From contig CAZYUA010000023.1 in assembly GCA_964650525.1 (NCBI GenBank), positions 1-64,000 on the forward strand: 64,000 nucleotides of DNA, read 5' to 3'. A model generated the notes under the pieces. That model had not been told where the DNA came from, searched no databases, and saw only the letters and a list, made by a program, of their open reading frames with translations. The DNA is from UBA1413 sp964650525 (GTDB taxonomy: Bacteria; Bacteroidota; Bacteroidia; Bacteroidales; Prolixibacteraceae). Each line of letters starts with the position of its first letter. Position 1 is the first letter of the stretch. The position numbers were made by a program, and so were the translations under genes. Positions 26,241 through 35,822 of this stretch are shown in pieces.

Positions 26241-28013
26241 TTACGGATTCCCTTTTCTTTCCTGTCGCATCTGCTTCAGATAATCCCCGGGGGTATATCC
26301 TGTTTGCTTACGGAAAGCGTTGTTGAAGGTTGTGCGGGATCCATATCCCAGGTATGCGGCCAGGAAATCCACGGTTTGCCCGATATACCCGGGGTCCTCT
26401 ATCAGCAGGGAGATCAGGTGGTCGATGCGAAGTTTGTTCAGGAACTCATTGAAATTCAGATACCGGTAATCCTCTGCTATGACAGCCGAGAGGTATTTGG
26501 GATTGGTGTGCAACCGGATTGCCATCTCCGCCAGGGTGGAGGGTTCCAGAAAGCCTTTTTCTGATATCCACTGCTCCAGGGCTTCCCTGATCTTATGCCG
26601 GGTATCCTCCCGAATGGGAACAGGCGAAATCTCCTGATAATCCCCAATGCCTGTTTCTGCCGGGTTGTATTCGTCACCGGGGGGTACTGATGAAAGGTTC
26701 GTGAGGACTTCCGGTCCGGAGAGTTCGTCCAGTTTCAGCGACAATTGCTGTTTTCTCCAGACCATCCGTGTTTGTAACAATCCCAGGCCCATGAGTGAAA
26801 GCCATAACAAAGCCAGGATGATTATCTGTACGACAGAACCTGTATGGAGGTGGTGGATACTCCCCGACAAGGTCTCCTGATCGTGTTCCATTTCCCGGAC
26901 TTCATTTGCCAGTCTTGATCCACGGAGGCCCTCAGCCATTCTTTGCGGAGAGTAGAAAGCGTTGATGGCGTAATAGAGCCGGAGATAATAGCAGGCCTGG
27001 TCTGTCAGTTGTTTTTCGCGGGCGAGGGTTTCCATGATTTTCAACATGGGCAGCAGTTCGAGGATTTGGGGAACCCGCTGTAATTGCTGCAGGGCCAGGT
27101 CAAAATAAACCATGGCGCTGTCGGGATTTCCCTGGCGGTACCAGGAGAGTCCCATATATTTGTTGATCAGGGCCTCCCCGGTCAGGTACCCTGCCTGGCG
27201 GGACCGAACCAGTCCCAGGCGGAAATAATAGCGTGCTGAATCGTGGTTCACGAGATTTTCGGACATTATTTTCCCAAGGTCCAGGCAGGCGTCAGCGGCC
27301 GCGAGGGCCTCATTTCCGGCGGCCAGGTCACAGCTTTCGTGTAACGCCCGCACAGCCGCCTGGTAGTCCCCTTCGGTGGCCAACAGGGAAGCCTTGTTTC
27401 TGAGGACCCGGGGCATGAGCAGGTTGCCGTGGGCGTGACTGGTCTGTACAGCCCGGTCAACCCAATAGCGGGAACTATCGGTAAGGCCACAGGCTGCATA
27501 GGCACCTCCCAGGGCCAGCTCGTTCTCTATCTGCAGGGAAGGATTGCCGCTGCCCAGGATCTGATTCCTGTAGCCCCATCCCAACCAGATTGCCTGGTCT
27601 GAGAGGCCGGCACGTGCGTATTCCCCCGCAAGGGCGGCAGCCGCTGACAGTTCATCCGGCAGATGGTGTGTCTGGCTGGTTGTCAGCCACTGCCTGTAAA
27701 AGAGGAGGCTGCTGTCGGGCATGCCACATGCAGCGTAGAGGGCACCCAGTCTTCCCTGAAAAGCAGCCAGCGCAGAAGGATCTCCGTCATGCGAAGCCAA
27801 CCTGTAACCTTCCCAGGCAGCTACGAATGCCGAGTCGGGCTGCCGGTACCGCAGGGAATCCGACATGGCCTTCCATTCCCCGATTTTCCGGGCAATGGCT
27901 GCCGGCGACAGGGAATCTTTCAATGTACCCTCCGGCGAAATCTCCGGAGGTACGGGGGCTGCCCATGCGCAAAGAGAACCAAAAAGGAAAAGGATGAAAG
28001 CTGCTTTCACCAC
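26241..28013 (-). CDS. TPR-transmembrane-AraC regulator
   Basis: A 590-residue protein with three parts. There is a signal peptide (KAAFILFLFGSLCAWA) and a ~350-residue periplasmic helical-repeat region with tetratricopeptide features (LGALYAACGMPDSSLLFYRQ and LGGAYAACGLTDSSRYWVD align with each other). A transmembrane helix follows at ~395-415 (VVQIIILALLWLSLMGLGLL). The cytoplasmic C-terminus (~470-590) is an AraC-type double helix-turn-helix ending with FLAAYLGYGSRTTFNNAFRK and TGYTPGDYLKQM. Family knowledge: such one-component membrane regulators occur widely in Bacteroidota and sense periplasmic signals. Target genes are unknown; it stands alone between the glycosyltransferase and mltG. 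Confidence 0.88.
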   Translation of the reverse strand: MVKAAFILFLFGSLCAWAAPVPPEISPEGTLKDSLSPAAIARKIGEWKAMSDSLRYRQPDSAFVAAWEGYRLASHDGDPSALAAFQGRLGALYAACGMPDSSLLFYRQWLTTSQTHHLPDELSAAAALAGEYARAGLSDQAIWLGWGYRNQILGSGNPSLQIENELALGGAYAACGLTDSSRYWVDRAVQTSHAHGNLLMPRVLRNKASLLATEGDYQAAVRALHESCDLAAGNEALAAADACLDLGKIMSENLVNHDSARYYFRLGLVRSRQAGYLTGEALINKYMGLSWYRQGNPDSAMVYFDLALQQLQRVPQILELLPMLKIMETLAREKQLTDQACYYLRLYYAINAFYSPQRMAEGLRGSRLANEVREMEHDQETLSGSIHHLHTGSVVQIIILALLWLSLMGLGLLQTRMVWRKQQLSLKLDELSGPEVLTNLSSVPPGDEYNPAETGIGDYQEISPVPIREDTRHKIREALEQWISEKGFLEPSTLAEMAIRLHTNPKYLSAVIAEDYRYLNFNEFLNKLRIDHLISLLIEDPGYIGQTVDFLAAYLGYGSRTTFNNAFRKQTGYTPGDYLKQMRQERKGNP

Positions 28014-28262
28014 GGTACGGAAAAGGTAAACGGCCGAATGTACACAATATTAATCATATTCTACTCATCAGGGGCCTTTCCATTTCGTTGCATGGCCGGT
28101 TTTGCATTCCGGATACCTGCAGGCTCCAATGGTGCAAACTATCTCAACCGGCGAAGAGGCAAATCACCACCCTGACAGGTAGTCTGGGGACACGCAACGT
28201 GAAATCCTGTCTGACCATCCTTTGCCGGTGATGGATAGTGGAGGGTATTCGGGGTATTGCAT

Positions 28263-29375
28263 TCAGGGCTGTTCCGGTTCAATTGCGGGGACCACTTCCG
28301 GGCTGTCATCTGCATCCCTCCGGGCCTGGAGCATTGAATCCAGGGCTGCATGGTAACGGGCAGCATAAACGGCATGCTCCGCATGGGTACGTGAGAAATT
28401 GTGGAAACCCGAAAAATCCTCTCTGGCACAGAAATAAAGAAGGTTGTGCCGTTCATAATTGAGTACGGCATCTATCGACTGGATGTCGGGGAAGTTGATG
28501 GGGCCGGGGGGCAACCCGGGATAGAGGTAGGTATTGTAGGGGGAGTCGATATCCAGGTGCCGGAGCAGGATTCTCCGCAAGGCAGGATCGCCGGCTGCGA
28601 ACTTCACCGTCGGATCGGCCTGGAGCAGCATGCCCTTTTTCAGACGGTTCAGGTAGACACCCGCAATCCTTGGCTTTTCACTCTTTCTGGCAGTTTCCTC
28701 CCGCACAATGGAAGCCAGGGTTGCGACCTCCACAGGTGTCAGGTTTACATTCAGGGCTTTGTTCTGCCGCTCCTCATTCCAAAAAATCTCATATTCCCTC
28801 TTCATCCGGTCGGCAAATTCGGAGGCGGTGGTGGTCCAGTAAAATTCATAGGTGTTGGGGATAAACATGACGGGGAAGGTCTCCAGGGTAAATCCGAATT
28901 TCCCGGCAGTCTCCTCAGTAAAGAGCCCGGCCACCGAGGCGGAATCTGCCTCCAGGGTCCGGCTCACTATGGAGGCAAGCTGTTCAACGGTCCTTATATT
29001 GTTGAAAACCAGCGTCACTGGCTCTTGCATGCCGGCCCTCAGCATGTTGACAGCCTGGTTGGTGTTCATGCCCTCGCGAAAATGGTAACGCCCCGGGCGA
29101 ATCCGGTCCCTGCACTTCTTCCAGGTAACCAACCACCGGAAGGCCTTCATATTTCGCATGACGCCATTGACCTCAAGGCTGTCGTAGACCATGTCGAACG
29201 ATGTCTTATCCGTCACATAAAGGACATATTCCTTTTGAACATTGTTACGGAAAATATAGCGGTAAGCCTTGTAACCCCAGAGCCCCAGGATGACAGCGGC
29301 CAGGATGAAAAATACCAGGATGTATTTACTGACCCTTGGGAAAACCATCAGCTTATGTTTCTGTTCCAACGACAT
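28263..29375 (-). CDS. mltG: Endolytic murein transglycosylase MltG
   Basis: A 370-residue protein with one N-terminal membrane anchor (YILVFFILAAVILGLWGY). A LysM-like region and the YceG catalytic domain follow. Conserved pieces are RPGRYHF, PNTYEFYW, the catalytic segment LASIVREETAR (Glu226/Glu227) and GVYLNRLKKGMLLQADPTVK, plus DSPYNTYLYPGLPPGPI. It cleaves nascent glycan strands in the periplasm and limits peptidoglycan strand length. Length and motif order are complete. It has its own promoter in the region shared with the divergent flavodiiron gene. Confidence 0.95.
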   Translation of the reverse strand: MSLEQKHKLMVFPRVSKYILVFFILAAVILGLWGYKAYRYIFRNNVQKEYVLYVTDKTSFDMVYDSLEVNGVMRNMKAFRWLVTWKKCRDRIRPGRYHFREGMNTNQAVNMLRAGMQEPVTLVFNNIRTVEQLASIVSRTLEADSASVAGLFTEETAGKFGFTLETFPVMFIPNTYEFYWTTTASEFADRMKREYEIFWNEERQNKALNVNLTPVEVATLASIVREETARKSEKPRIAGVYLNRLKKGMLLQADPTVKFAAGDPALRRILLRHLDIDSPYNTYLYPGLPPGPINFPDIQSIDAVLNYERHNLLYFCAREDFSGFHNFSRTHAEHAVYAARYHAALDSMLQARRDADDSPEVVPAIEPEQP

Positions 29376-29415
29376 ACTATTGGTTTGCAGCGTTAACCGG
29401 TAGGGAGCAAAGGTA

Positions 29416-29423
29416 CAAAGATA
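29416..29423 (-). promoter_or_regulatory. -7 element for mltG
   Basis: TATCTTTG on the minus strand, an exact TAnnTTTG match 40 bp upstream of the mltG ATG. Confidence 0.5.
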
Positions 29424-29502
29424 ATCAATCTCCCGGAAAATGGTGCCATTGACAGGAGCAACAAAAGAGGCCCGGGGCGGAAGCGGGTTGACTGAATTTT
29501 CC

Positions 29503-29510
29503 TATTTTTG
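29503..29510 (+). promoter_or_regulatory. -7 element for the flavodiiron gene
   Basis: TATTTTTG, an exact TAnnTTTG match 27 bp upstream of the ATG at 29538. Confidence 0.5.
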
Positions 29511-29537
29511 CCTCCCTGGAATTCAAAAACCATCACC

Positions 29538-30722
29538 ATGATAGAAGCCCCTCTTTGCGAGAATATTCATTTCCTGGGATGTAACGACCGCCGTACCCAT
29601 CTGTTTGAAAACCTGTGGCCCATACCCCGGGGTATCAGCTACAATTCCTACCTCATCGCAGGTGAAAAGAACGTCCTCGTCGACACGGTAGAGCGGCAGT
29701 TCATTGATGAATACCTGGACCGGGTGGAGCAGCTTACCGGCAACCGCCCTGTGGATTATTTAGTCATCAACCACATGGAGCCCGACCATTCAGCCGCCTT
29801 AAAAGCCGTCGTTGCCAGGTACCCCGGCATCACCCTCGTCGGAAACAGGAAGACCTTTGGGATGGTAGAGAGTTTTTACCTGCCACCGGAGCGGATTCTG
29901 GAAGTCAGCGACAACGACATCCTGGACCTGGGGCAGTACCGGCTTCAATTCAGCACCATTCCCATGGTTCACTGGCCTGAAACGATGGTCACCTATGAGA
30001 TGAACCGGGGTATTCTTTTTTCGGGCGATGCGTTCGGGAGTTTCGGCACCCTCGACGGGGCTCTTTTTGATGACGAAATCGATCCCGGCTATTACGAACC
30101 GGAAATGATGCGTTATTTCACCAACATCGTGGGGAAATACTGTGCCCACACCCAACGCGCCATTGCGAAACTGGCCGGACTGAAGATCCGGATAATCGCT
30201 CCCACCCATGGTCCGGTGTGGCGCACCAACCCGGAGTGGGTTACTGACCGCTATAGCCGGTGGAGTTCCTACACCCCGGAGGAGGGCGTGGTTATTGTCT
30301 ATGGCTCCATGTACGGCCATACCCAGGCGATGGCCGAGGTCATTGCCCGCCGTCTGGCCGGCCAGGGCATCAGAAACCTCCGGGTTTACGATGCATCCAA
30401 AACCCATGTTTCCTACCTCATCAACGACATTTTCAGGTTCCGGGGGCTGATTCTCGGAAGCTGCGCTTACAACAACGAGCTGTTTCCCCCGGTGCAGGAA
30501 CTGGTCACCGCCCTCACACACCTAAGTATCAAAAACCACTTTCTGGGAATCTTCGGCAATTACCTGTGGAGCGGAGGAGGGGTGAAAAATCTGATGGCCT
30601 TTGCTGAAAACTGCGGATGGGAACTGGTGGGTGAGCCGGCAGAAGCGAAAGGAGCTATGAAGGAGGAGGCGGCCGGTAAACTGATCCTCCTCGCCGATGC
30701 CATGGCAGGCAGGGTCAGATAA
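29538..30722 (+). CDS. A-type flavodiiron protein (FprA)
   Basis: A 394-residue enzyme from the ATG at 29538; a frame start at 29508 falls on the -7 element and is rejected. The N-terminal beta-lactamase-like domain has the diiron ligands H79-x-E81-x-D83-H84 (NHMEPDHS), H145 (MVHWPE), D164 (SGDAFGSFG) and H224 (PTHGPVWR). The C-terminal flavodoxin domain binds FMN through GSMYGHTQAM (from residue 256). There is no rubredoxin extension, hence class A. Family knowledge: these reduce O2 to water and/or NO to N2O in anaerobes, which fits the anaerobic lifestyle implied by hgcAB. Its 3' end overlaps the convergent acyl-CoA ligase gene by 8 bp. Confidence 0.95.
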   Translation: MIEAPLCENIHFLGCNDRRTHLFENLWPIPRGISYNSYLIAGEKNVLVDTVERQFIDEYLDRVEQLTGNRPVDYLVINHMEPDHSAALKAVVARYPGITLVGNRKTFGMVESFYLPPERILEVSDNDILDLGQYRLQFSTIPMVHWPETMVTYEMNRGILFSGDAFGSFGTLDGALFDDEIDPGYYEPEMMRYFTNIVGKYCAHTQRAIAKLAGLKIRIIAPTHGPVWRTNPEWVTDRYSRWSSYTPEEGVVIVYGSMYGHTQAMAEVIARRLAGQGIRNLRVYDASKTHVSYLINDIFRFRGLILGSCAYNNELFPPVQELVTALTHLSIKNHFLGIFGNYLWSGGGVKNLMAFAENCGWELVGEPAEAKGAMKEEAAGKLILLADAMAGRVR

Positions 30723-32367
30723 TCTCCCTGCCTTGCTCCCTCAGCAAACCGACACTCATTTCCGTAAGTCTGAACTTCTGGATTTTCCCGCTGGCGGTCA
30801 TCGGGAAATCGGTGACAAAAAACAGGTATTCCGGGATTTTATACCGTGCGATCTGTCCGCGGCAGAAATCCAGCACTTCTGCTTCAGACAGGGAGTACCC
30901 TTTTTTTACGCGGATAAAAGCGCCCACCTTTTCGCCGTAGCGGGGGCTGGGGACCGCTGCCACTTCCACGGCCTCCACCTGCTCCATTTTATAGAGGAAG
31001 TTCTCAATCTCACGGGGATAGATATTTTCGCCACCGCGGATGATCATGTCGGTAATCCGGCCGGTGATGCGATAAAAGCCTTCAGCTGACTTCACGGCAA
31101 GATCTCCTGAGTGGAGGAATCCTTCTGCATCGATGGCCTTGCGGGTAGCCTCCTCATTTTTATAATAGCCTTTCATCACGTTGTAGCCGCGGCAGCAAAT
31201 CTCTCCCTGCTCACCGGCAGGGCACTCCCGGCCTGTTTCGGGATCGACGATTTTTACTTCCACGTTGGGAAGTTCGAAACCTACCGTGGTAGCTTTCGTC
31301 TCCGGCGAATTGTGGGTCCGGGTGGCCGTCATCCCCGGGGAACTCTCGGTAAGCCCATACACGATGATGATATCCCGGGCGTGCATACGGGTCATCACCT
31401 GGTTCATGGTATCCACCGGACAAAGTGAGCCTGCCATGATGCCGGTACGCAGGCTGGTAAGGTCGAACATATCGAACATGGGATGGTTCAGCTCAGCAAT
31501 GAACATGGTAGGAACGCCATAGATAGCCGTGCATTTTTCGCGTTGCACCGATGCCAGCACCATCAGTGGATCAAACTCCTCGACAAGTACCATGGTGGCG
31601 CCATGGGTGATGACCGCACAGAGCGACAGTACGCAGCCGAAACAATGGAAAAGAGGCACCGGTGTCATCACCTTGTCGGCAGCAGTGAACCGCATGCACT
31701 GCCCCACCGAATAGCCATTGTTCAGGATGTTATGGTGCGATAGCATGACTCCTTTGGGAAAACCGGTGGTCCCGGAGGTGTATTGCATATTGACCACATC
31801 GTGGCAGCTGAGGGTTTCGCAGAGGCTCTCGATCTCGAAATCGTCGACATGGATGCCCAGGAGCAGCAATTCCTGCGTGTTGTACATGCCCCGGTGTTTT
31901 TCCTGACCGATGAATACGACGTTCCGCAGCTCCGGAAATCGGGCGGACTTCAATTCCCCGCGGGATTGTTCCTTCAGTTCGGGCACCAGTTCCCCGATCA
32001 TCCGCAGGTAATCGGTATCGCGGTAACCATCGACCATACAGAGGGTGTGGATATCGGCATTTTCAAGCACAAATTCCAGCTCTGCCATTCCGTAGCTGGT
32101 GTTGATGGTCACCAGGACGGCCCCGATCCTGGCGCTGGCAAACATAAAGGTCAGCCAGTCAGGCACATTCCGGGCCCAGATACCCACTTTGCATCCCGGC
32201 TGGACTCCAATATACAGGAGTCCTTTGGCCAGACGATCCACACGTTCGTTGAATTCGGCATAGGTAAACCGGAGATTCCGGTCGGGATAGACAATGAAAT
32301 CGTGATCAGGACTCTCAAGGGCCCACTTTTCCAGAATGTGGCCTAAGGTACAGTCGAGCAGTTGCAT
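30715..32367 (-). CDS. AMP-binding acyl-CoA synthetase
   Basis: A 550-residue adenylate-forming enzyme. Seen are the P-loop YTSGTTGFPKGVMLSHHN, the A5 motif YGLTESSPGM, A7 LHSGDLAV, A8 GRITDMIIRGGENIYPREIE and A10 with catalytic Lys in TASGKIQKF. This is the fatty-acid or short/medium-chain acyl-CoA ligase arrangement. Acyl chain specificity is not predictable. It is 44 bp downstream of the XRE-cupin gene and is probably the last gene of that transcript. Cupin-XRE regulator plus AMP-binding enzyme is a pairing I recognise from other Bacteroidota, so the regulator may respond to a product of this enzyme. Confidence 0.92.
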   Translation of the reverse strand: MQLLDCTLGHILEKWALESPDHDFIVYPDRNLRFTYAEFNERVDRLAKGLLYIGVQPGCKVGIWARNVPDWLTFMFASARIGAVLVTINTSYGMAELEFVLENADIHTLCMVDGYRDTDYLRMIGELVPELKEQSRGELKSARFPELRNVVFIGQEKHRGMYNTQELLLLGIHVDDFEIESLCETLSCHDVVNMQYTSGTTGFPKGVMLSHHNILNNGYSVGQCMRFTAADKVMTPVPLFHCFGCVLSLCAVITHGATMVLVEEFDPLMVLASVQREKCTAIYGVPTMFIAELNHPMFDMFDLTSLRTGIMAGSLCPVDTMNQVMTRMHARDIIIVYGLTESSPGMTATRTHNSPETKATTVGFELPNVEVKIVDPETGRECPAGEQGEICCRGYNVMKGYYKNEEATRKAIDAEGFLHSGDLAVKSAEGFYRITGRITDMIIRGGENIYPREIENFLYKMEQVEAVEVAAVPSPRYGEKVGAFIRVKKGYSLSEAEVLDFCRGQIARYKIPEYLFFVTDFPMTASGKIQKFRLTEMSVGLLREQGREII

Positions 32368-32411
32368 GTGGTTACCGGAAAGGATTTCAGGTTTGTTTGC
32401 AGCCCCGCCTG

Positions 32412-33011
32412 TCAGACGGGTGTATAGACAACGGCCAGGATACGGGCGGGCTCAGCGCTCCCCGCATGGACATTGTGCATGACAATCGAATCGTAATAGA
32501 TGGAGTCTCCCTTTTCAAGGCGGTAGAGTTCCCTGCCATAGTTGATTTCAACGGTTCCATCCAAGACGAAGATGAATTCCTCGCCTTCGTGTGAGGAGAG
32601 CATGTAATCAGAGGCACTCGAGGGCAAGATGTCGATGAGGAAGGGTTCCATGTGCCGTCCGGTCTTATCCGCTGCCAGGGAGAAAAAGTTGAGGTGCTGG
32701 CGGGAGTCGGGGTCACTCGAGGCAAAACTCACGGACTGCTGCGCTGCTCCGGCTTTCATTACTACGGGTCCCACCTGCCCGCTATCGTCGAGGAAGGTCC
32801 CCGGACGAACCCCCAGGGCCCGCGCTATCCGGATCAGAGGACCCAGACTGGGTATCACACCCTCTTCTTCGATCTTCTCTAATTGACCGGCGGAAAGATG
32901 GCTGTTCAAGGCAAGCTCTTCACGCGAAATCATCCGCAGCTCACGGTATTGCCTGATCTTCCCGCCCAGGTTGACCTTTTCCATTTCAGCCCTTTTATCA
33001 GTTATAGCCAT
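32412..33011 (-). CDS. XRE-family regulator with C-terminal cupin domain
   Basis: A 199-residue protein. An N-terminal helix-turn-helix (~13-75) has KIRQYRELRMISREELA, LSAGQLEKIEEE and SLGPLIRIARALGV. A cupin_2 sensor barrel (~120-199) has SSHEGEEFIFVLDGTVEIN and RLEKGDSIYYDSIVMHNV. Family knowledge: such proteins repress or activate neighbouring metabolic genes upon small-molecule binding to the cupin. The start at 33011 overlaps the end of the glucan phosphorylase gene by 10 bp; Met10 at 32984 is an alternative without overlap. It sits between glycogen breakdown and fatty-acid activation, which makes either a candidate target. Confidence 0.9.
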   Translation of the reverse strand: MAITDKRAEMEKVNLGGKIRQYRELRMISREELALNSHLSAGQLEKIEEEGVIPSLGPLIRIARALGVRPGTFLDDSGQVGPVVMKAGAAQQSVSFASSDPDSRQHLNFFSLAADKTGRHMEPFLIDILPSSASDYMLSSHEGEEFIFVLDGTVEINYGRELYRLEKGDSIYYDSIVMHNVHAGSAEPARILAVVYTPV

Positions 33012-35584
33012 TTTACGTACCGGAAATCCTGCCGGTGCGCCAGATTTTCATTCTTGGGAAAGAGCCGGAGCCCGTAACTGAAGGTACCCGCCTTCTGGAG
33101 ATGGACATCCAGGCTATAGGTGGCAAGGCTATCTACACAGCTCACTACCGAGAACTCCATTTTCTCCACCAGCTTCAGTGGCTGGTTGTTGCCATTGGTG
33201 GTGATGACGAGTTCGAGTCCCACCTCCTCGCAGGAGAGACCTTTCAGATCGACAACCACCCTGGCGGGGTAATCCTGCCCGATGTGCATCAGGTTGGTAA
33301 TGCCGTGCGATATCTGCATCTCTTTAATCTCTATATCGTCCCAGACGGAGCTTACCCAGTATTTCCAGGCGGCGAGTTCTTTGGCGACCCTGAAATCCTG
33401 ATCCCGGAGTTTGGAGGATCTCAGGAAAAGGGGCGTATAAAACTTATCCTGGTAATCACGGATCATCCTGCGGGTGGTATAGTCAGGGGCTACCCGGGCG
33501 ATGGTATTCTTGATAAAGCGGATCCATTTTTCAGGCACACCGGTACTATTTCTGTCATAGAAGGCAGGGATAATTTCATCTTCGAGGGTGTTGTAAATGG
33601 TGCCGGCATCCAGTTCGTCCTGGAAGTCCTGGACATCGTACGATCTTTCCTGAGGCAGGGCCCATCCGGCGTCTTTGCGGTATCCTTCGACCCACCATCC
33701 GTCGAGTACTGAAAAATGAAGGGTTCCGTTCATCACGCCCTTTTCGCCGCTGGTACCGGAAGCCTCCAGGGGGCGGGTCGGGGTATTAAGCCATACATCC
33801 ACGCCCTGAAGCAGCATCTTGGCCAGGTTCATGTCGTAATTCTGCACAAAGAGGATCTTTCCCTTGAACTGGGGCAGCTTGGAAATCTCCACGATATTCT
33901 TGATCAGGTCCTGCCCCATTTTGTCGGCAGGATGTGCCTTTCCGGCAAAGATAATCTGTAACGGCCGCTGCGGATGATTCACGATCCTTGCCAACCGTTC
34001 CATGTCGCGGAACAACAGATGAGCCCGTTTGTAGGTGGCAAAACGCCGCGCAAAACCAAGCGTCAGCGCCTTTGGATCCAGAATGTCGGAGAGTTCGGTG
34101 ATGAACTTGGGATTCTCGTTCCGCTGAATCCAGGTGTCGGAGAAACGCTGTACGATATAGTGGACCAGTTTTTCACGCGACTCCTGGCGGATCTTCCAGA
34201 TCCGCTCATCGGGCACCGAATAGATCTTTTGCCACCGCTCCGCCTCCAACAGATGAGAGACAAAGTCCTCCCCGAAATACTGATTGTGGATATCCTTCCA
34301 CTCCTTGGCTGTCCAGGTCGAATAGTGCACCCCGTTGGTCACATATCCCACTTCGATTTCCTCTTCCAGGTAACCGGCATAGAGGTCTTTCAGGATTCTC
34401 TTGCTGACTTCGCCGTGCAGGAGGCTGACGCCGTTGATGCCGTGCGACAGCTGGCAGGCCAGGTAACTCATGTTGAAGTGGTCTTCCTGGGGCCTTGCTT
34501 TTCCCAGGAACACAAATTCATCCCAGCTGAGACCCAGCAAGGCCGGGTAATGACCCATGTATACCCTGAAAAGGTCGACATGGAACGAATCGTGGCCTGC
34601 CGGCACAGGAGTATGGGTGGTAAACAGCGTGGAAGCCCTGACGACCTCTTTGGCCTCTGCAAAGGTAAGCTGGCAATCCCTGATCAGGTTCAGGATCCGC
34701 TCCATGCCAATCAGGGCAGCATGCCCCTCATTACAATGGTAGATGTCGGGGGTGTACCCCAGCTTCCGCAGCAGGCGGATACCCCCGATACCCAGCAGGA
34801 TCTCCTGTTTCAGCCGGTTTTCATTATCACCCCCGTAAAGATTAAAGGTGATGTTACGGTCGTAATCCTGGTTGATGTCGTCATCCGTATCGAGCAGGTA
34901 GAGTTTGACAGCCCCCACATACACCTCCCAGACCTTCGCCGTGACTGTCCTTCCCGGGTATTCCAGTTCGATTCTGATCCAGTTGCCTTCGGAATCCAGG
35001 GTGGGCAATACGGGAATCTTGGAGAAGTGCTCGGGCACATACTGGGCAATCTGGTCGCCATACATGGTCAGGTTCTGGCGGAAATAGCCATACCGGTACA
35101 GCAACCCGACACCCACAAGATTCACCCGGGAATCACTGGCCTCTTTCAGGTAATCGCCGGCAAGAACACCCAAACCCCCCGAAAAAATCTTCAGGCTGTC
35201 GTGCAATCCGTATTCCATGCTGAAATAGGCAACCTGCGGTGAGGGAAGGCTCTCCCGTTCCTTCATGTAAGCAAGGAACTTCTCATAAGTGGCATCCATC
35301 ATCCCCGTGAAGACGGCATCATTCTGGAGCTCCCGGAAACGTTGGTAGGATACCTGCTCCAGCAAAACTATCGGGTTGTGCTCGCACTTCTCCCAGATCT
35401 TTTCATCGACATACTGAAACAGGTCGCGTGCTTCGTTATTCCATACCCACCAAAGGTTTCGCGAAAGTTCGCGCAAGGGCGACAGTCTCTCTGGCAAACT
35501 CGATTCCACAATAAACTTTCTCCATTGAGGCATTTCCACCACCGGCGGGTGTATATACCGGACCCCTTCCTTATTCTCCATCAT
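33002..35584 (-). CDS. glgP: Alpha-glucan (glycogen) phosphorylase
   Basis: An 860-residue GT35 enzyme of the type with an N-terminal DUF3417 domain (SPLRELSRNLWWVWNNEARDLF). It releases glucose 1-phosphate from glycogen. Catalytic-domain blocks are GGLGVLAGDYLKEASD, HCNEGHAALIGMERIL, FTTHTPVPAGHDSF, GFARRFATYKRAHLL and the pyridoxal-phosphate region EASGTSGEKGVMNGTLHFSV, whose Lys binds the cofactor. The start has two adjacent ATGs; the first is used. A likely -7 element (TATTATTG, minus, 35602-35609) lies 17 bp upstream. It ends the glycogen cluster and overlaps the regulator gene. Confidence 0.95.
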   Translation of the reverse strand: MMENKEGVRYIHPPVVEMPQWRKFIVESSLPERLSPLRELSRNLWWVWNNEARDLFQYVDEKIWEKCEHNPIVLLEQVSYQRFRELQNDAVFTGMMDATYEKFLAYMKERESLPSPQVAYFSMEYGLHDSLKIFSGGLGVLAGDYLKEASDSRVNLVGVGLLYRYGYFRQNLTMYGDQIAQYVPEHFSKIPVLPTLDSEGNWIRIELEYPGRTVTAKVWEVYVGAVKLYLLDTDDDINQDYDRNITFNLYGGDNENRLKQEILLGIGGIRLLRKLGYTPDIYHCNEGHAALIGMERILNLIRDCQLTFAEAKEVVRASTLFTTHTPVPAGHDSFHVDLFRVYMGHYPALLGLSWDEFVFLGKARPQEDHFNMSYLACQLSHGINGVSLLHGEVSKRILKDLYAGYLEEEIEVGYVTNGVHYSTWTAKEWKDIHNQYFGEDFVSHLLEAERWQKIYSVPDERIWKIRQESREKLVHYIVQRFSDTWIQRNENPKFITELSDILDPKALTLGFARRFATYKRAHLLFRDMERLARIVNHPQRPLQIIFAGKAHPADKMGQDLIKNIVEISKLPQFKGKILFVQNYDMNLAKMLLQGVDVWLNTPTRPLEASGTSGEKGVMNGTLHFSVLDGWWVEGYRKDAGWALPQERSYDVQDFQDELDAGTIYNTLEDEIIPAFYDRNSTGVPEKWIRFIKNTIARVAPDYTTRRMIRDYQDKFYTPLFLRSSKLRDQDFRVAKELAAWKYWVSSVWDDIEIKEMQISHGITNLMHIGQDYPARVVVDLKGLSCEEVGLELVITTNGNNQPLKLVEKMEFSVVSCVDSLATYSLDVHLQKAGTFSYGLRLFPKNENLAHRQDFRYVKWL

Positions 35585-35822
35585 TCCTTTTTTTGGCGGT
35601 GCAATAATAGTAAATTTTACGCTCTTTTAGACCATAAACACCCCTCACGACCGGGGACCAATGCAATTTTATTCAGGAAACCCGTTCTGGCAATGCAAAA
35701 ATCACAGGGTCAGATCCGGACCGGACCTCCACTTAAGCAGCGGGGTAATCTTTCCCGCTCTCCTTTTTTTACAGGCGCTGATGGCTCTGCTCCCCCGGGA
35801 TAAGGAGGCCCATGGCGTATTT

